From positions 1 through 37,746 of the forward strand of contig DGNJ01000070.1 of NCBI GenBank assembly GCA_002388905.1: DNA of 37,746 nt. Reading direction: 5' to 3'. Origin of the DNA: Cellvibrionales bacterium UBA4495 (GTDB lineage: Bacteria > Pseudomonadota > Gammaproteobacteria > Pseudomonadales > Porticoccaceae). Positions 8,945-16,375 of the stretch are shown piece after piece. Every line of letters starts with the position of its first letter. Positions within the stretch are counted from its first letter, which is position 1. The position numbers and the translations under genes are program-made. The notes under the pieces are model-generated. The model worked only from the letters and a program-made list of their open reading frames with translations. It ran no database searches and was not told the DNA's origin.

Positions 8945-9075
8945 CGACCCGTATGCGGCCTGCCGCCATAGGGGCCGGAGGTGCGGCAGTTGCAGCGGCG
9001 ACAACAGCGCCTTGCGGTAAAGCCTGCGGGCCACTACCCTCGGATAAATACCCCGTTCGCGCGGAGGGCGAACCC

Positions 9076-9546
9076 ATGACCGATACACGCCATCTGCTAC
9101 TGGTCGCCCACTGCCCCTCGGACAATACCCGGGCACTCAGGGATGCGGTGATTCGTGGCGCCAGTCACGAAGACATCGATAATGTGGAATTGCGCTCGCT
9201 GGCGCCTCTCGATGCCGGGCCGGAGGACGTGCGCTGGGCGGATGGCATTATCATCGGGACAACCGAGAATTTCGGTTACATGGCCGGTCGCATCAAGGAT
9301 TTCTTCGAGCGCGTCTACTATCCGTGCCTTGAGGAAAAACAGGGGATGCCATGGGCGCTCTATATCCGCGCCGGTCTGGACGGGCAGGGCACCAAGACCG
9401 CCGTCGAGCGCATCGTCACGGGCCTGCGCTGGAACCCGATCCGGGAAACGCTGATCTGCCGGGGCGAGTTTGACGATGCTTTCCTCGACCAGTGCGAGGA
9501 ACTGGGCATGACCATGGCGGCGGGTTTGGAGGCGGGGCTCTTTTGA
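9076..9546 (+). CDS. Flavodoxin-like / NAD(P)H-dependent FMN reductase family protein
   Basis: A 156-residue Rossmann-like flavoprotein. It begins with a beta strand and phosphate-binding loop (HLLLVAHCPSDNTRAL) and has the flavin-contact segment GTTENFGYMAGRIKDFFERVYYP, followed by WALYIRAGLDGQGTKTAVERI. These are marks of the flavodoxin_2 / FMN-reductase group, which move electrons through bound FMN; the physiological partner is unknown. The ATG at 9076 has a GGAGG site in front. An in-frame ATG at 8953 would add 41 low-complexity Ala/Gly residues and is less likely. It follows the EEP gene in the same direction after 131 bases. Confidence 0.8.
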   Translation: MTDTRHLLLVAHCPSDNTRALRDAVIRGASHEDIDNVELRSLAPLDAGPEDVRWADGIIIGTTENFGYMAGRIKDFFERVYYPCLEEKQGMPWALYIRAGLDGQGTKTAVERIVTGLRWNPIRETLICRGEFDDAFLDQCEELGMTMAAGLEAGLF

Positions 9547-9590
9547 GGGGCACATTTTAAAGAATACATTTTGAAGGGACCATTTTTAGG
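9547..9590. repeat. Short A/T-rich direct repeats in a convergent spacer
   Basis: Three ATTTT-centred units with a period of about 14-15 bases (CACATTTTAAA, TACATTTTGAA, ACCATTTTTAG) separated by GGG runs follow the flavodoxin-like stop. The spacer then holds GGGGCCCC and a small GGGC-TT-GCCC hairpin. It may be a transcription end zone for the two convergent genes; there is no canonical terminator. Confidence 0.35.
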
Positions 9591-9679
9591 GGCCCCGGGC
9601 TTGCCCTAAGACGGGCACACCGGAAATGGCGTCGCCAGTGCTACGGCGGCGTGCTTTACCTCGTAAGCCGCCCGATTGC

Positions 9680-10339
9680 TTAGGCCAGTATTTGCTGCAG
9701 CCACCGTGAAATATCCGCGATTTCCTCCAGGCACACCTGATGCTCCATGGGGTAGGTGGAATAAACGGGCTTGAAGCCGAAACTCTCCAGGCGTTCGACG
9801 GATTTGCGTCCCTGGCTCTCGGGCACCATGGGGTCGCGGAGGCCATGCATAACGGCAATAGGCAGGCTGGCATTGGCGGGGTTGACCCGCAGGCTTTCCC
9901 AGGTGGCGAAATAGCTTGATAAGGCCAGTAACCCGGCGAGGGGCTTGGGGTAGGTCAGCGCCGCCTCGATGGCCACCGCGCCACCCTGGGAAAACCCCGC
10001 TACCACGATCCGTCGACTGTCGATACCCCGCTCGATTTCGCGGTCGATCAGGCGCTGTATCTGGTGCGCCGAATCCCGCAACTGGCCGATATCGAGCTTG
10101 CGGTCCAGGTCCATTTCCAGGATATCGTACCAGGCGGGCATGACCATGCCACCGTTCACTGTCACGGGGATTTCCGGCGCATGGGGGAAAATAAAGCGAA
10201 CACCCGACCCCTGGGGCAGGTGCAGTTCCGGCACGAGGGGCTCGAAATCGTGGCCGCTGGCTCCAAGGCCGTGCAGCCAGATGACGGCGGCGTCCGGTTC
10301 GGCGTCGGTTTGCAGTTCGATGTGCGGCAGTAGGGGCAT
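9680..10339 (-). CDS. Phospholipase/carboxylesterase family alpha/beta hydrolase
   Basis: A 219-residue protein close to the bacterial carboxylesterase II (acyl-protein-thioesterase-like) family. The catalytic triad is visible: S117 in GFSQGG, D169 in HGLRDPMVP and H200 in PMEHQV; the oxyanion region is WLHGLGASGHDF. Such enzymes hydrolyse short-chain esters, lysophospholipids or protein thioesters; the in vivo substrate is not evident. No signal peptide. It converges on the flavodoxin-like gene across 133 bases, and its start faces the promoter of the next rightward gene. Confidence 0.93.
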   Translation of the reverse strand: MPLLPHIELQTDAEPDAAVIWLHGLGASGHDFEPLVPELHLPQGSGVRFIFPHAPEIPVTVNGGMVMPAWYDILEMDLDRKLDIGQLRDSAHQIQRLIDREIERGIDSRRIVVAGFSQGGAVAIEAALTYPKPLAGLLALSSYFATWESLRVNPANASLPIAVMHGLRDPMVPESQGRKSVERLESFGFKPVYSTYPMEHQVCLEEIADISRWLQQILA

Positions 10340-10400
10340 AGTGAAATCCGTTAACCTGATTGGGGAGAGGGGCCGGCCCGGAAGAACCTTACCGGTGGCT

Positions 10401-10429
10401 TTGCATTCTCAATGCGAGCATCATATAAA
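10401..10429 (+). promoter_or_regulatory. Sigma-70-like promoter with an overlapping inverted repeat
   Basis: TTGCAT (10401-10406), a 17-base spacer and TATAAA (10424-10429) form a good sigma-70 promoter about 45 bases before the membrane-protein ATG. A small inverted repeat, GCATT-CTC-AATGC (10403-10415), overlaps the -35 and spacer and could be an operator. Confidence 0.55.
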
Positions 10430-10473
10430 GAGCACCTCTAAGGTTACAAGAAAACGGGAGAGCCGGAGGAGTC

Positions 10474-11022
10474 ATGATAACCAAAGCCAGGGTTGCCATA
10501 GCCTTTGTCGTCGCCGCCGTGGTCTTTCAGGCCTGGGCGTTTACCATGGTGCCCGAAGCAGAGATCTTTTTCGGGGAACCACCGATGCCGGACGTCCGGG
10601 CTACGGGCTACAGCCCGGAGGAAGTTCGCAACCTCCTCTTGGAGATTGGTGAACAGGGACGCGAGCAGTATCTGGTCGCCCAGAGAAAAATCGATCTGGC
10701 GATACCGGCACTGGGTATGGGCATGTTTTTTTTCGGGCTCTGGGCACTGGCGGATGGTCTCGTCGTCGGTAAACGCCGATGGCCCTCGCGGCAGGCCCTG
10801 GCACTGGGTTGCGTGGGGTTGATTCCGGGCTTGTTCGACTACGCCGAGAACCTCCTGGTCGCCAGCATCATGCAGCGGGGACTGGGTGCCTTCGAACCGA
10901 GGCTGGTGGAAATGGCCAGCGCCTGTACCCAGATCAAGTTCGCCTTTGTCGCCCTCTGCCTGATCCTGGTGGTGGTCCTGGGTGTACTGCGCTGGCGCCA
11001 GCGGCGCCAGCCCGTTGTCTAG
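10474..11022 (+). CDS. Uncharacterised four-helix membrane protein (copy A)
   Basis: A 182-residue protein I do not recognise. It has four hydrophobic segments near residues 6-26, 76-96, 106-121 and 156-173, and a soluble loop of about 50 residues between the first two. The loop-to-helix-3 region contains FDYAENLLVASIM (D122, E125, N126), followed by ASACTQIKF. The same architecture and an E-x-x-E-N ... K pattern occur in the convergent neighbour at 11052-11597, so the two look like ancient duplicates. A GGAGGAG site precedes the ATG and a good promoter lies about 45 bases upstream. Acidic and Asn residues inside a helix hint at a binding or transport function, which is inference. Confidence 0.7.
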   Translation: MITKARVAIAFVVAAVVFQAWAFTMVPEAEIFFGEPPMPDVRATGYSPEEVRNLLLEIGEQGREQYLVAQRKIDLAIPALGMGMFFFGLWALADGLVVGKRRWPSRQALALGCVGLIPGLFDYAENLLVASIMQRGLGAFEPRLVEMASACTQIKFAFVALCLILVVVLGVLRWRQRRQPVV

Positions 11023-11051
11023 CTGGAACCTAGCCGGAACCGTTGCGCCCG

Positions 11052-11597
11052 CTACTGCCTGGCCGGGGCGACAATCATCAGCACCAGGGCGGCAAGCGCC
11101 AGGGGATTGAGGACAAATCCGCAGCCGAGCTTGGTTGTCGAGGCAATCTGCTGGATGGTGGCCAGGGTGGCCGGTTCTGTTTCCGGGTAAGCGGCGATCA
11201 TGGCCAGCAGCAGGCTGTTCTCGACAATTTCGGCGACAAGCAGCACAAAAGCGAGCACGATCATTGCTTTCGATCCGGACCGAAGCCGGGGAAAGCACTT
11301 GCCGGTATAGGCAAATATCATCACGTACGTGAGTACGGCCAGGGAGAAGTTGGGAAGATCCCAGAACTGGAGATTCCGGTAGCGTTCGCGCATCTCGCCC
11401 ATGGCATGGAGGCTGTTGAAAGGCTCGCCGGGCAGCAGCCCGATCTGCAGTTCCGGCACGGTGGTGCCCAACGTATTGGTGACAGCCTGAAAGGGCCCGC
11501 CTGGCCATAATCGGACGAACGCCATTGTTGCCAGCATACCGGCCAGGGAGGCGAGCAGCCGGGGCAATGTTGCGGCGGCAATTAGCTTATCGATCAT
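11052..11597 (-). CDS. Uncharacterised four-helix membrane protein (copy B)
   Basis: A 181-residue protein I do not recognise. Hydrophobic segments lie near residues 10-32, 84-98, 111-134 and 157-177, with a roughly 50-residue loop after the first. VAEIVENSLLLAMI (E123, E126, N127) followed by IASTTKL lines up with FDYAEN...CTQIKF of the rightward neighbour, shifted by one residue. The frame is open much further upstream, but that part is antisense to the TSUP gene. AAAGGGAA directly before the ATG at 11597 supports this start; an ATG eight codons earlier is possible. The genes converge with 29 bases between stops. Confidence 0.7.
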   Translation of the reverse strand: MIDKLIAAATLPRLLASLAGMLATMAFVRLWPGGPFQAVTNTLGTTVPELQIGLLPGEPFNSLHAMGEMRERYRNLQFWDLPNFSLAVLTYVMIFAYTGKCFPRLRSGSKAMIVLAFVLLVAEIVENSLLLAMIAAYPETEPATLATIQQIASTTKLGCGFVLNPLALAALVLMIVAPARQ

Positions 11598-11748
11598 GGC
11601 TGTGTTCCCTTTTTTATTCATCGTTTTTCCGGACAAAGCGAGCCGCTGTCCACAAATGCCAGCGTCCGGTCTGGTCGACAGACGTGGATTTTTGCCCGGC
11701 GCGTCCCTATGATCCCCGCCTTGGGCGACGGACTCAAACGGGACCATC

Positions 11749-12513
11749 ATGGAATACGAATTTACCGCGTTGACCCTCTCCCTGCTGATTGTGGCGGGTG
11801 TCTTCGCCGGGTTCATCAATACCCTGGCCGGGGGCGGTTCATTGCTTACCCTGCCGGCACTGATGCTGCTGGGCATGCCGGCGGATGTGGCCAACGGCAC
11901 CAACCGGGTGGCCGTGCTGATCCAGTCCCTGGAGGCGACCCGCGGATTCAACCGCTACGGTATGCTATCCCGCCAGTCCGTGCTGGCCATTCTGGCGCCG
12001 TCGCTGGTGGGAGCCCTGGTGGGGGCCCTGGTGGCTTCCTACCTGCCGCCCTCGATCCTGGAGCCGGTGATGCTGGTGACGCTCGTATCGATGGGAGCGA
12101 TCATGGTGCTGAGCCCGTCGACCATATCCCCCCCGCCGGGAACCACACCCAAATCGCCCGGGAATTCGCTGCCGGGTATGCTCGGCCTGTTCGCCGCGGG
12201 CCTCTACGGTGGTTTTATCCAGGCCGGCGTTGGCTTTGTGCTGCTGGTCGTGTTGTGCGGGGCCCTGCGCTACGATCTGGTACGCGCCAACGCCCTGAAG
12301 ATGGTCGGTACCGTAATTTTCAGCATCATGGCCCTGGCGGTCTTCATCAGTCGGGGGCAGGTGCTCTGGGTGCCGGGGCTGGTGTTGGCAGCGGCCAATG
12401 TGGTCGGTGTGCATTTGTCGGTGCGCTTTGCCGTTTCGGCAAGCCAGCGTGTGCTCCGCTGGTTTCTCCTGGTGATGGTGATTCTGGTGTGTCTGGCGGC
12501 CTGGTTGCGTTAG
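11749..12513 (+). CDS. TSUP (TauE/SafE) family permease
   Basis: A 254-residue inner-membrane protein with about eight helices in two repeats, characteristic of the TauE/SafE sulfite/organosulfonate export family. Marks are the N-terminal AGFINTLAGGGSLLTLPAL and its second-repeat counterpart GLYGGFIQAGVGFVLL. The family moves sulfoacetate, sulfite and similar anions; the substrate is not evident and no sulfur genes are nearby. It is divergent from membrane protein B (151-base spacer) and converges on the amidotransferase with 11 bases between stops. Confidence 0.93.
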   Translation: MEYEFTALTLSLLIVAGVFAGFINTLAGGGSLLTLPALMLLGMPADVANGTNRVAVLIQSLEATRGFNRYGMLSRQSVLAILAPSLVGALVGALVASYLPPSILEPVMLVTLVSMGAIMVLSPSTISPPPGTTPKSPGNSLPGMLGLFAAGLYGGFIQAGVGFVLLVVLCGALRYDLVRANALKMVGTVIFSIMALAVFISRGQVLWVPGLVLAAANVVGVHLSVRFAVSASQRVLRWFLLVMVILVCLAAWLR

Positions 12514-12524
12514 GCGGAGCATCT

Positions 12525-13295
12525 TTACAGCGAAGATTGCGCTCCCCCGTCAATCGCGGTCTCCAGGAACCGTTGTATCCAGCGTCCGGCCCTGAGGCCC
12601 TGGTGGGGCGTGCCCAGGGAATCCTTTATTCTGCGCATCTGTTCAGGATCAACGTCGTTCTCCCGGTGGGCCAGAAGTGCCGATTCATAGTCGTTGTCGA
12701 ATTCCGGATGGCCCTGAAGGCACAGCACCCGTCCCGGGATATGGAAGCCGCCGTAAGGGCAAAAATCATTGGCCAGCAAGAGCCGGGCGCCCGGAGGCAG
12801 TGCGGTAACCTGATCCCGGTGGCTCACCAGCAGGTCGATAGGGGTGTCGGCTTCGATAAAACCGGTTCTGTCCTCGATCCGAAAGCGCATGACGCCCAGG
12901 CCCCATCCGTTATGGGCCCTCTCCGCCCGCCCGCCCAGGGCATGGGCCAGCAACTGGTGGCCGAAGCAGATTCCCACCTGGGGCTTCTCCGCTGCGTAAC
13001 ATTGCCGGCAGAATGCTCTCAAATTGCGGATCCACGGAACGTCGGCAAAAGCGTCGTACCGGCTGCCGGTAACGAGCACAGCGTCGAAAGCATCCAGGGA
13101 AGCCGGGCGCTCCCCGCGAATGGCGGAGTAAACCTGGATATGCCAGTCGACGCCCAGCCTGGCGAAAAGGTCCCGAAACATCCGGCCATAGCTGCCGAAT
13201 CCGGGGCGCAGTTCGGGCCGCAGGATATCGGCATCGAGAATGGCCAGACGCAGCGATTGAAGGGGCACTAAAAACCTCACCGGGTGTAAAAACAT
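12525..13295 (-). CDS. Class I glutamine amidotransferase (GMP-synthase-like, stand-alone)
   Basis: A single amidotransferase domain of up to 256 residues. The triad is visible: nucleophile C110 in VGICFGHQLLAHALGG, H196 and E198 in LQGHPEFD. Such proteins hydrolyse glutamine and pass ammonia to a partner; stand-alone forms include gamma-glutamyl-compound hydrolases of the PuuD/GatD kind and many of unknown use. No synthetase partner is adjacent. The ATG at 13295 is one choice; a GTG at 13268 with GAGG six bases ahead is an equally good start and removes nine residues that do not look conserved. Confidence 0.88.
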   Translation of the reverse strand: MFLHPVRFLVPLQSLRLAILDADILRPELRPGFGSYGRMFRDLFARLGVDWHIQVYSAIRGERPASLDAFDAVLVTGSRYDAFADVPWIRNLRAFCRQCYAAEKPQVGICFGHQLLAHALGGRAERAHNGWGLGVMRFRIEDRTGFIEADTPIDLLVSHRDQVTALPPGARLLLANDFCPYGGFHIPGRVLCLQGHPEFDNDYESALLAHRENDVDPEQMRRIKDSLGTPHQGLRAGRWIQRFLETAIDGGAQSSL

Positions 13296-13403
13296 TTATC
13301 CCAGGGTGGATTCTAGACGGTCCCGGCAAACCGGCGCGACTTCAACAGGTACCGGGTATGGCGGTAGAATCAGCGCGATATGGCAATGGAGGTTACGGAC
13401 CCG

Positions 13404-13964
13404 ATGACAATATGGCGGCAATTCGGTTTTATCCTGCTTTTTTTGGGGATTCCGGTGGCAGTGCACGCCTCGGAGGAACGGGTGGACGGCAAGCGCGTCT
13501 ACGGCTGGGTGGAAAAGGCCATCATTATGCCGTTGGGAGCGACGGTGAAAATGAAACTGGATTCCGGCGCCCTGACTTCCTCCATTCATGCCAAGGACGT
13601 GGAGATCAGCAAGAGCGACGATGGCGACTGGGTGTCATTCAGGCTGGTTCTGGAAGATACCGGTTCCGGCGAGAAGCTTTTCAGGCGGATCGACAAGCCG
13701 GTGCACCGTTATGCCATTATCCGTGGCGCCGCGGGCGAGGAACGGCGGGCGGTGGTAAAAATGGATATCTGTATCGGGGATACGGTCTACAACGAACAGT
13801 TCACTCTCAACGACCGCAGCGACATGCTCTACCCGGTGCTCATCGGGCGCCGGACCCTGGAACACATGGGGCTTCTGGATGTCACCCGTACCTTCATCAC
13901 CAGGCCGGAGTGCGATATCCCGAAAGCCATCCTGAATAAAGTCGACACGCTTACCGATAAATAG
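13404..13964 (+). CDS. Exported retropepsin-like protein ('ATP-dependent zinc protease' family)
   Basis: A 186-residue protein with an N-terminal signal sequence (FGFILLFLGIPVAVHA, probable cleavage before SEERVDG). The mature part has KLDSGALTSSIHA (Asp53), the aspartic-protease-like D-[ST]-G-A motif of family PF05618, and the later PVLIGRRTLEHMGLLDV strand, matching the retropepsin 'IGR' region. Despite its database name, nothing here looks like an ATP or zinc site; a retropepsin-type periplasmic peptidase is the better family-based reading. The start at 13404 has GGAGG upstream at a longish spacing; ATG at 13380 is possible but lacks a ribosome site. Confidence 0.82.
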   Translation: MTIWRQFGFILLFLGIPVAVHASEERVDGKRVYGWVEKAIIMPLGATVKMKLDSGALTSSIHAKDVEISKSDDGDWVSFRLVLEDTGSGEKLFRRIDKPVHRYAIIRGAAGEERRAVVKMDICIGDTVYNEQFTLNDRSDMLYPVLIGRRTLEHMGLLDVTRTFITRPECDIPKAILNKVDTLTDK

Positions 13965-14013
13965 GTATCCGGTACCGGTCCTGTGCCATAGACCATGGAG
14001 AATCCACAACCCT

Positions 14014-15504
14014 ATGACCATTGAATTGATCGAACGCGCCCGTGATTTTGGCGACCGTATCGCCCTTGAGGAAGCGGGAAGGATAATTAACTACCGCCAG
14101 CTTCTCGACGCCTCCGCCGATCTCGCCGCTGCCCTGCTTGGCGACAGGGGCGACCTGGAAGGCGAACGCATTGCCTTTATGGCACCGGCGAGCATCCCGT
14201 ATGTGGTCATGCAGTGGGCAATCTGGCGTGCCGGCGCCGTGGCGGTGCCACTCAATATTGGCGCCAGCGAGCCCGAACTGGAACATGTCTTCGAGGTGGC
14301 TGGTATCGAGCGCCTGCTTGTGCCGGCCACCTACAGGCAAAAAGTCGAGAGTCTCTGCGCGCGCAGAGGGGTTGCAATGCTGGACCCGGACGAGATCAAT
14401 GCCGGCGACAGTGCGCTACCCACCATTGCGGAAGATCGCAATGCCATGATGATTTTTACCAGTGGCACCACCAGCAAACCCAAGGGCGTGATCACGAGCC
14501 ATGCCAATATTCGTGCCCAGGTGGAGACCCTGGTAACTGCCTGGGAGTGGCGTGCCGACGACAGTATTCCGCTCTTTCTGCCCATGCACCATGTCCACGG
14601 CATCGTCAATATCCTTACCTGCGCGCTTTGGTCCGGGGCCCGCGTCGAAACATTTCCCGCCTTCGACGCCGATGCCATCCTGCCCCGGGTCGCCGAGAAG
14701 CACTACAGCCTGTTCATGGCGGTGCCCACCATTTACGTCAAGCTGATCCAGGCCCTCGAGAACCTGGGCCCGGCAGAGCGCCGGCGCTGCTGTGAGGGTT
14801 TTGCCGCCATGCGTCTGATGGTGTCGGGCTCGGCGGCTCTGCCCGTGAAAATCCACAATGAGTGGCAGGAACTCACCGGCCAGGTGCTCCTGGAACGCTA
14901 CGGCATGACCGAAATCGGTATGGCCCTGTCCAACCCCCTGCACGGGGAACGTCGCCCCGGTACCGTGGGCCAACCGCTTCCCGGCGTGCAGGTGAAGCTG
15001 GTCAACGAGGAGGGGGAGAGCGTCCGGGGCGAGAACGAGCCCGGCGAGATCTGGGTCAAGGGGCCGGGTGTGTTCGGGGAATACTGGGGCCGCCCCGAAG
15101 CCACCGCCGAGTCCTTTGTCGACGACTGGTTCCGCACCGGCGATATGGCGGTGGTGGAAGATGGTTATTACCGGATCATGGGGCGGCTTTCGGTTGATAT
15201 CATCAAATCCGGCGGCTATAAGCTGTCCGCCCTGGAGATCGAGGATACCCTGCTCAAGCACCCGGCCATCCGCGAATGCGCGGTGGTGGGCGTCGAAGAC
15301 GAAACCTGGGGCGAGGTGGTGGCCGCCGCCGTGGTGGCCGATGGTGCACTGAGCCTGGACGAACTCAAATCATGGGCCCGGGAGCAAATGTCCGGCTACA
15401 AGGTTCCCCGGGTCGTCAGACAGGTGGACAGCCTGCCGCGCAATGCCATGGGCAAGGTCACCAAGCCCGCCGTGAAGCGGCTTTTCGCGGGAAATGCTTC
15501 GTGA
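14014..15504 (+). CDS. Acyl-CoA synthetase, malonyl-CoA-synthetase (MatB/ACSF3)-like
   Basis: A 496-residue ANL-superfamily enzyme that activates a carboxylate with ATP and joins it to CoA. The P-loop FTSGTTSKPKG begins near residue 147. LFLPMHHVHGIVN, LERYGMTEIGM, WFRTGDMA and the hinge GRLSVDIIKSGGYKLS follow in canonical order, with the adenylating lysine in NAMGKVTKP near the C-terminus. The HVHGIVNILTCALWSGA stretch resembles malonyl-CoA synthetases, so malonate or methylmalonate is the best guess; other short or medium acids remain possible. Its TGA overlaps the GTG of the next small gene. It lies 49 bases after the retropepsin-like gene. Confidence 0.88.
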   Translation: MTIELIERARDFGDRIALEEAGRIINYRQLLDASADLAAALLGDRGDLEGERIAFMAPASIPYVVMQWAIWRAGAVAVPLNIGASEPELEHVFEVAGIERLLVPATYRQKVESLCARRGVAMLDPDEINAGDSALPTIAEDRNAMMIFTSGTTSKPKGVITSHANIRAQVETLVTAWEWRADDSIPLFLPMHHVHGIVNILTCALWSGARVETFPAFDADAILPRVAEKHYSLFMAVPTIYVKLIQALENLGPAERRRCCEGFAAMRLMVSGSAALPVKIHNEWQELTGQVLLERYGMTEIGMALSNPLHGERRPGTVGQPLPGVQVKLVNEEGESVRGENEPGEIWVKGPGVFGEYWGRPEATAESFVDDWFRTGDMAVVEDGYYRIMGRLSVDIIKSGGYKLSALEIEDTLLKHPAIRECAVVGVEDETWGEVVAAAVVADGALSLDELKSWAREQMSGYKVPRVVRQVDSLPRNAMGKVTKPAVKRLFAGNAS

Positions 15505-15734
15505 TTTCGGAGCAGCACCTGATCCAACTGGCCAATTGGCAGATGCCGTTCGGCCGGTATGCCGGGCGGGTGCTGATAGACCTGCCCGAGGAGTACCTGT
15601 TCTGGTTCGAACGCAAGGGCTGGCCGGAAGGTCGGCTCGGGGAGTTGCTGCAATTGGCCCTGGCCATCCGCATCGAGGGCCAGGAAAAAATGCTGGAGCC
15701 GCTGAAAAATCATCGCGGGGCTTCGCCGTCATAG
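15501..15734 (+). CDS. DUF3820 family small protein
   Basis: A 77-residue protein starting at a GTG that overlaps the upstream stop (GTGA). The core MPFGRYAGRVLIDLPEEYL and FWFERKGWPEGRLGELLQL is the DUF3820 signature; a Pseudomonas relative was described as a quorum-regulated virulence-associated factor, but the biochemical role is unknown. GGGAAA precedes the GTG. Overlap implies translational coupling with the acyl-CoA synthetase gene. Confidence 0.85.
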   Translation: MISEQHLIQLANWQMPFGRYAGRVLIDLPEEYLFWFERKGWPEGRLGELLQLALAIRIEGQEKMLEPLKNHRGASPS

Positions 15735-15794
15735 CAGCATTTCTTTACTGTCATTCGGCATCCCGGGTGCGCCAGGCCTGAAACGAGCGACGCT

Positions 15795-16250
15795 TTACCG
15801 CTGCGATGGCGGTCCGGTATCGCCGTCGCTCTTGTCCCCGTGGCCAGACTCCCAGGCCTCGAAGTCGGCCAATACATCTTCGACGGTTTTGAGCGTCCAG
15901 CCCAGCAGGACGGCATCATCCAGAAAACCGAAGCCGGCCAGAAAGTCGGGCACCAGGTCCAGGGGCATAACAAAATAGACGATGGCCGCCACAATCAGGA
16001 CCAGGCTCTGCCAGGGTACATCCCGGTACTGGCCGCGGGCATAGGCTCGCAAAAGCCGCAGGGCGGTCATCAGGGAGTCCCAGAGATTGGTGAAGGGTCC
16101 CCGGCTGATTCCCGCCGCCTTGCGCCTTGCCCGGGCCACCAGGTTATCCAGTTCGCCGGGGTTGTGCAGGTATTCCCGGGCCTTGCCCCGGGCTCTGCCA
16201 TAGGCCCGGCTGTTGCGGACCCGATCCCGCCGGCCTTCGTCGTCGGTCAT
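15795..16250 (-). CDS. YkvA-like DUF1232 membrane protein
   Basis: A 151-residue protein with the DUF1232 core VLIVAAIVYFVMPLDLVPDFLAGFGFLDDAVLLGW (in segments), one hydrophobic helix with the PxDLxPDF turn. The N-terminal third is rich in Arg/Lys/Gly and looks soluble. Family function is not established. It is leftward, convergent with the DUF3820 gene (60 bases) and divergent from the ABC transporter (125 bases). Confidence 0.88.
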   Translation of the reverse strand: MTDDEGRRDRVRNSRAYGRARGKAREYLHNPGELDNLVARARRKAAGISRGPFTNLWDSLMTALRLLRAYARGQYRDVPWQSLVLIVAAIVYFVMPLDLVPDFLAGFGFLDDAVLLGWTLKTVEDVLADFEAWESGHGDKSDGDTGPPSQR

Positions 16251-16375
16251 GCGCTGTGCCCCTCGAGATGTTCCCCGTGTTTTCGCGTGTGCGCCCGTTA
16301 CCCGGCCGTCTCAAGACCGTAACGGCGGCGACTTGCCACGCCGGGTATAATGGCCCTCGAATATCGAGGAATTCA

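Noticed and set aside
8960..8989. CTGCCGC/GCGGCAG inverted repeat after the EEP gene as a terminator
   Set aside because: The 16-base loop and absence of a T-run make it unlikely to terminate transcription.
11709..13271. 520-codon rightward frame across the TSUP and amidotransferase genes
   Set aside because: It overlaps two well-supported genes in other frames; no domain is recognisable.
16333..16351. Promoter for the ABC exporter (TTGCCA ... TATAAT)
   Set aside because: The TATAAT is good, but the TTGCCA is only seven bases away; no -35 at the correct distance.
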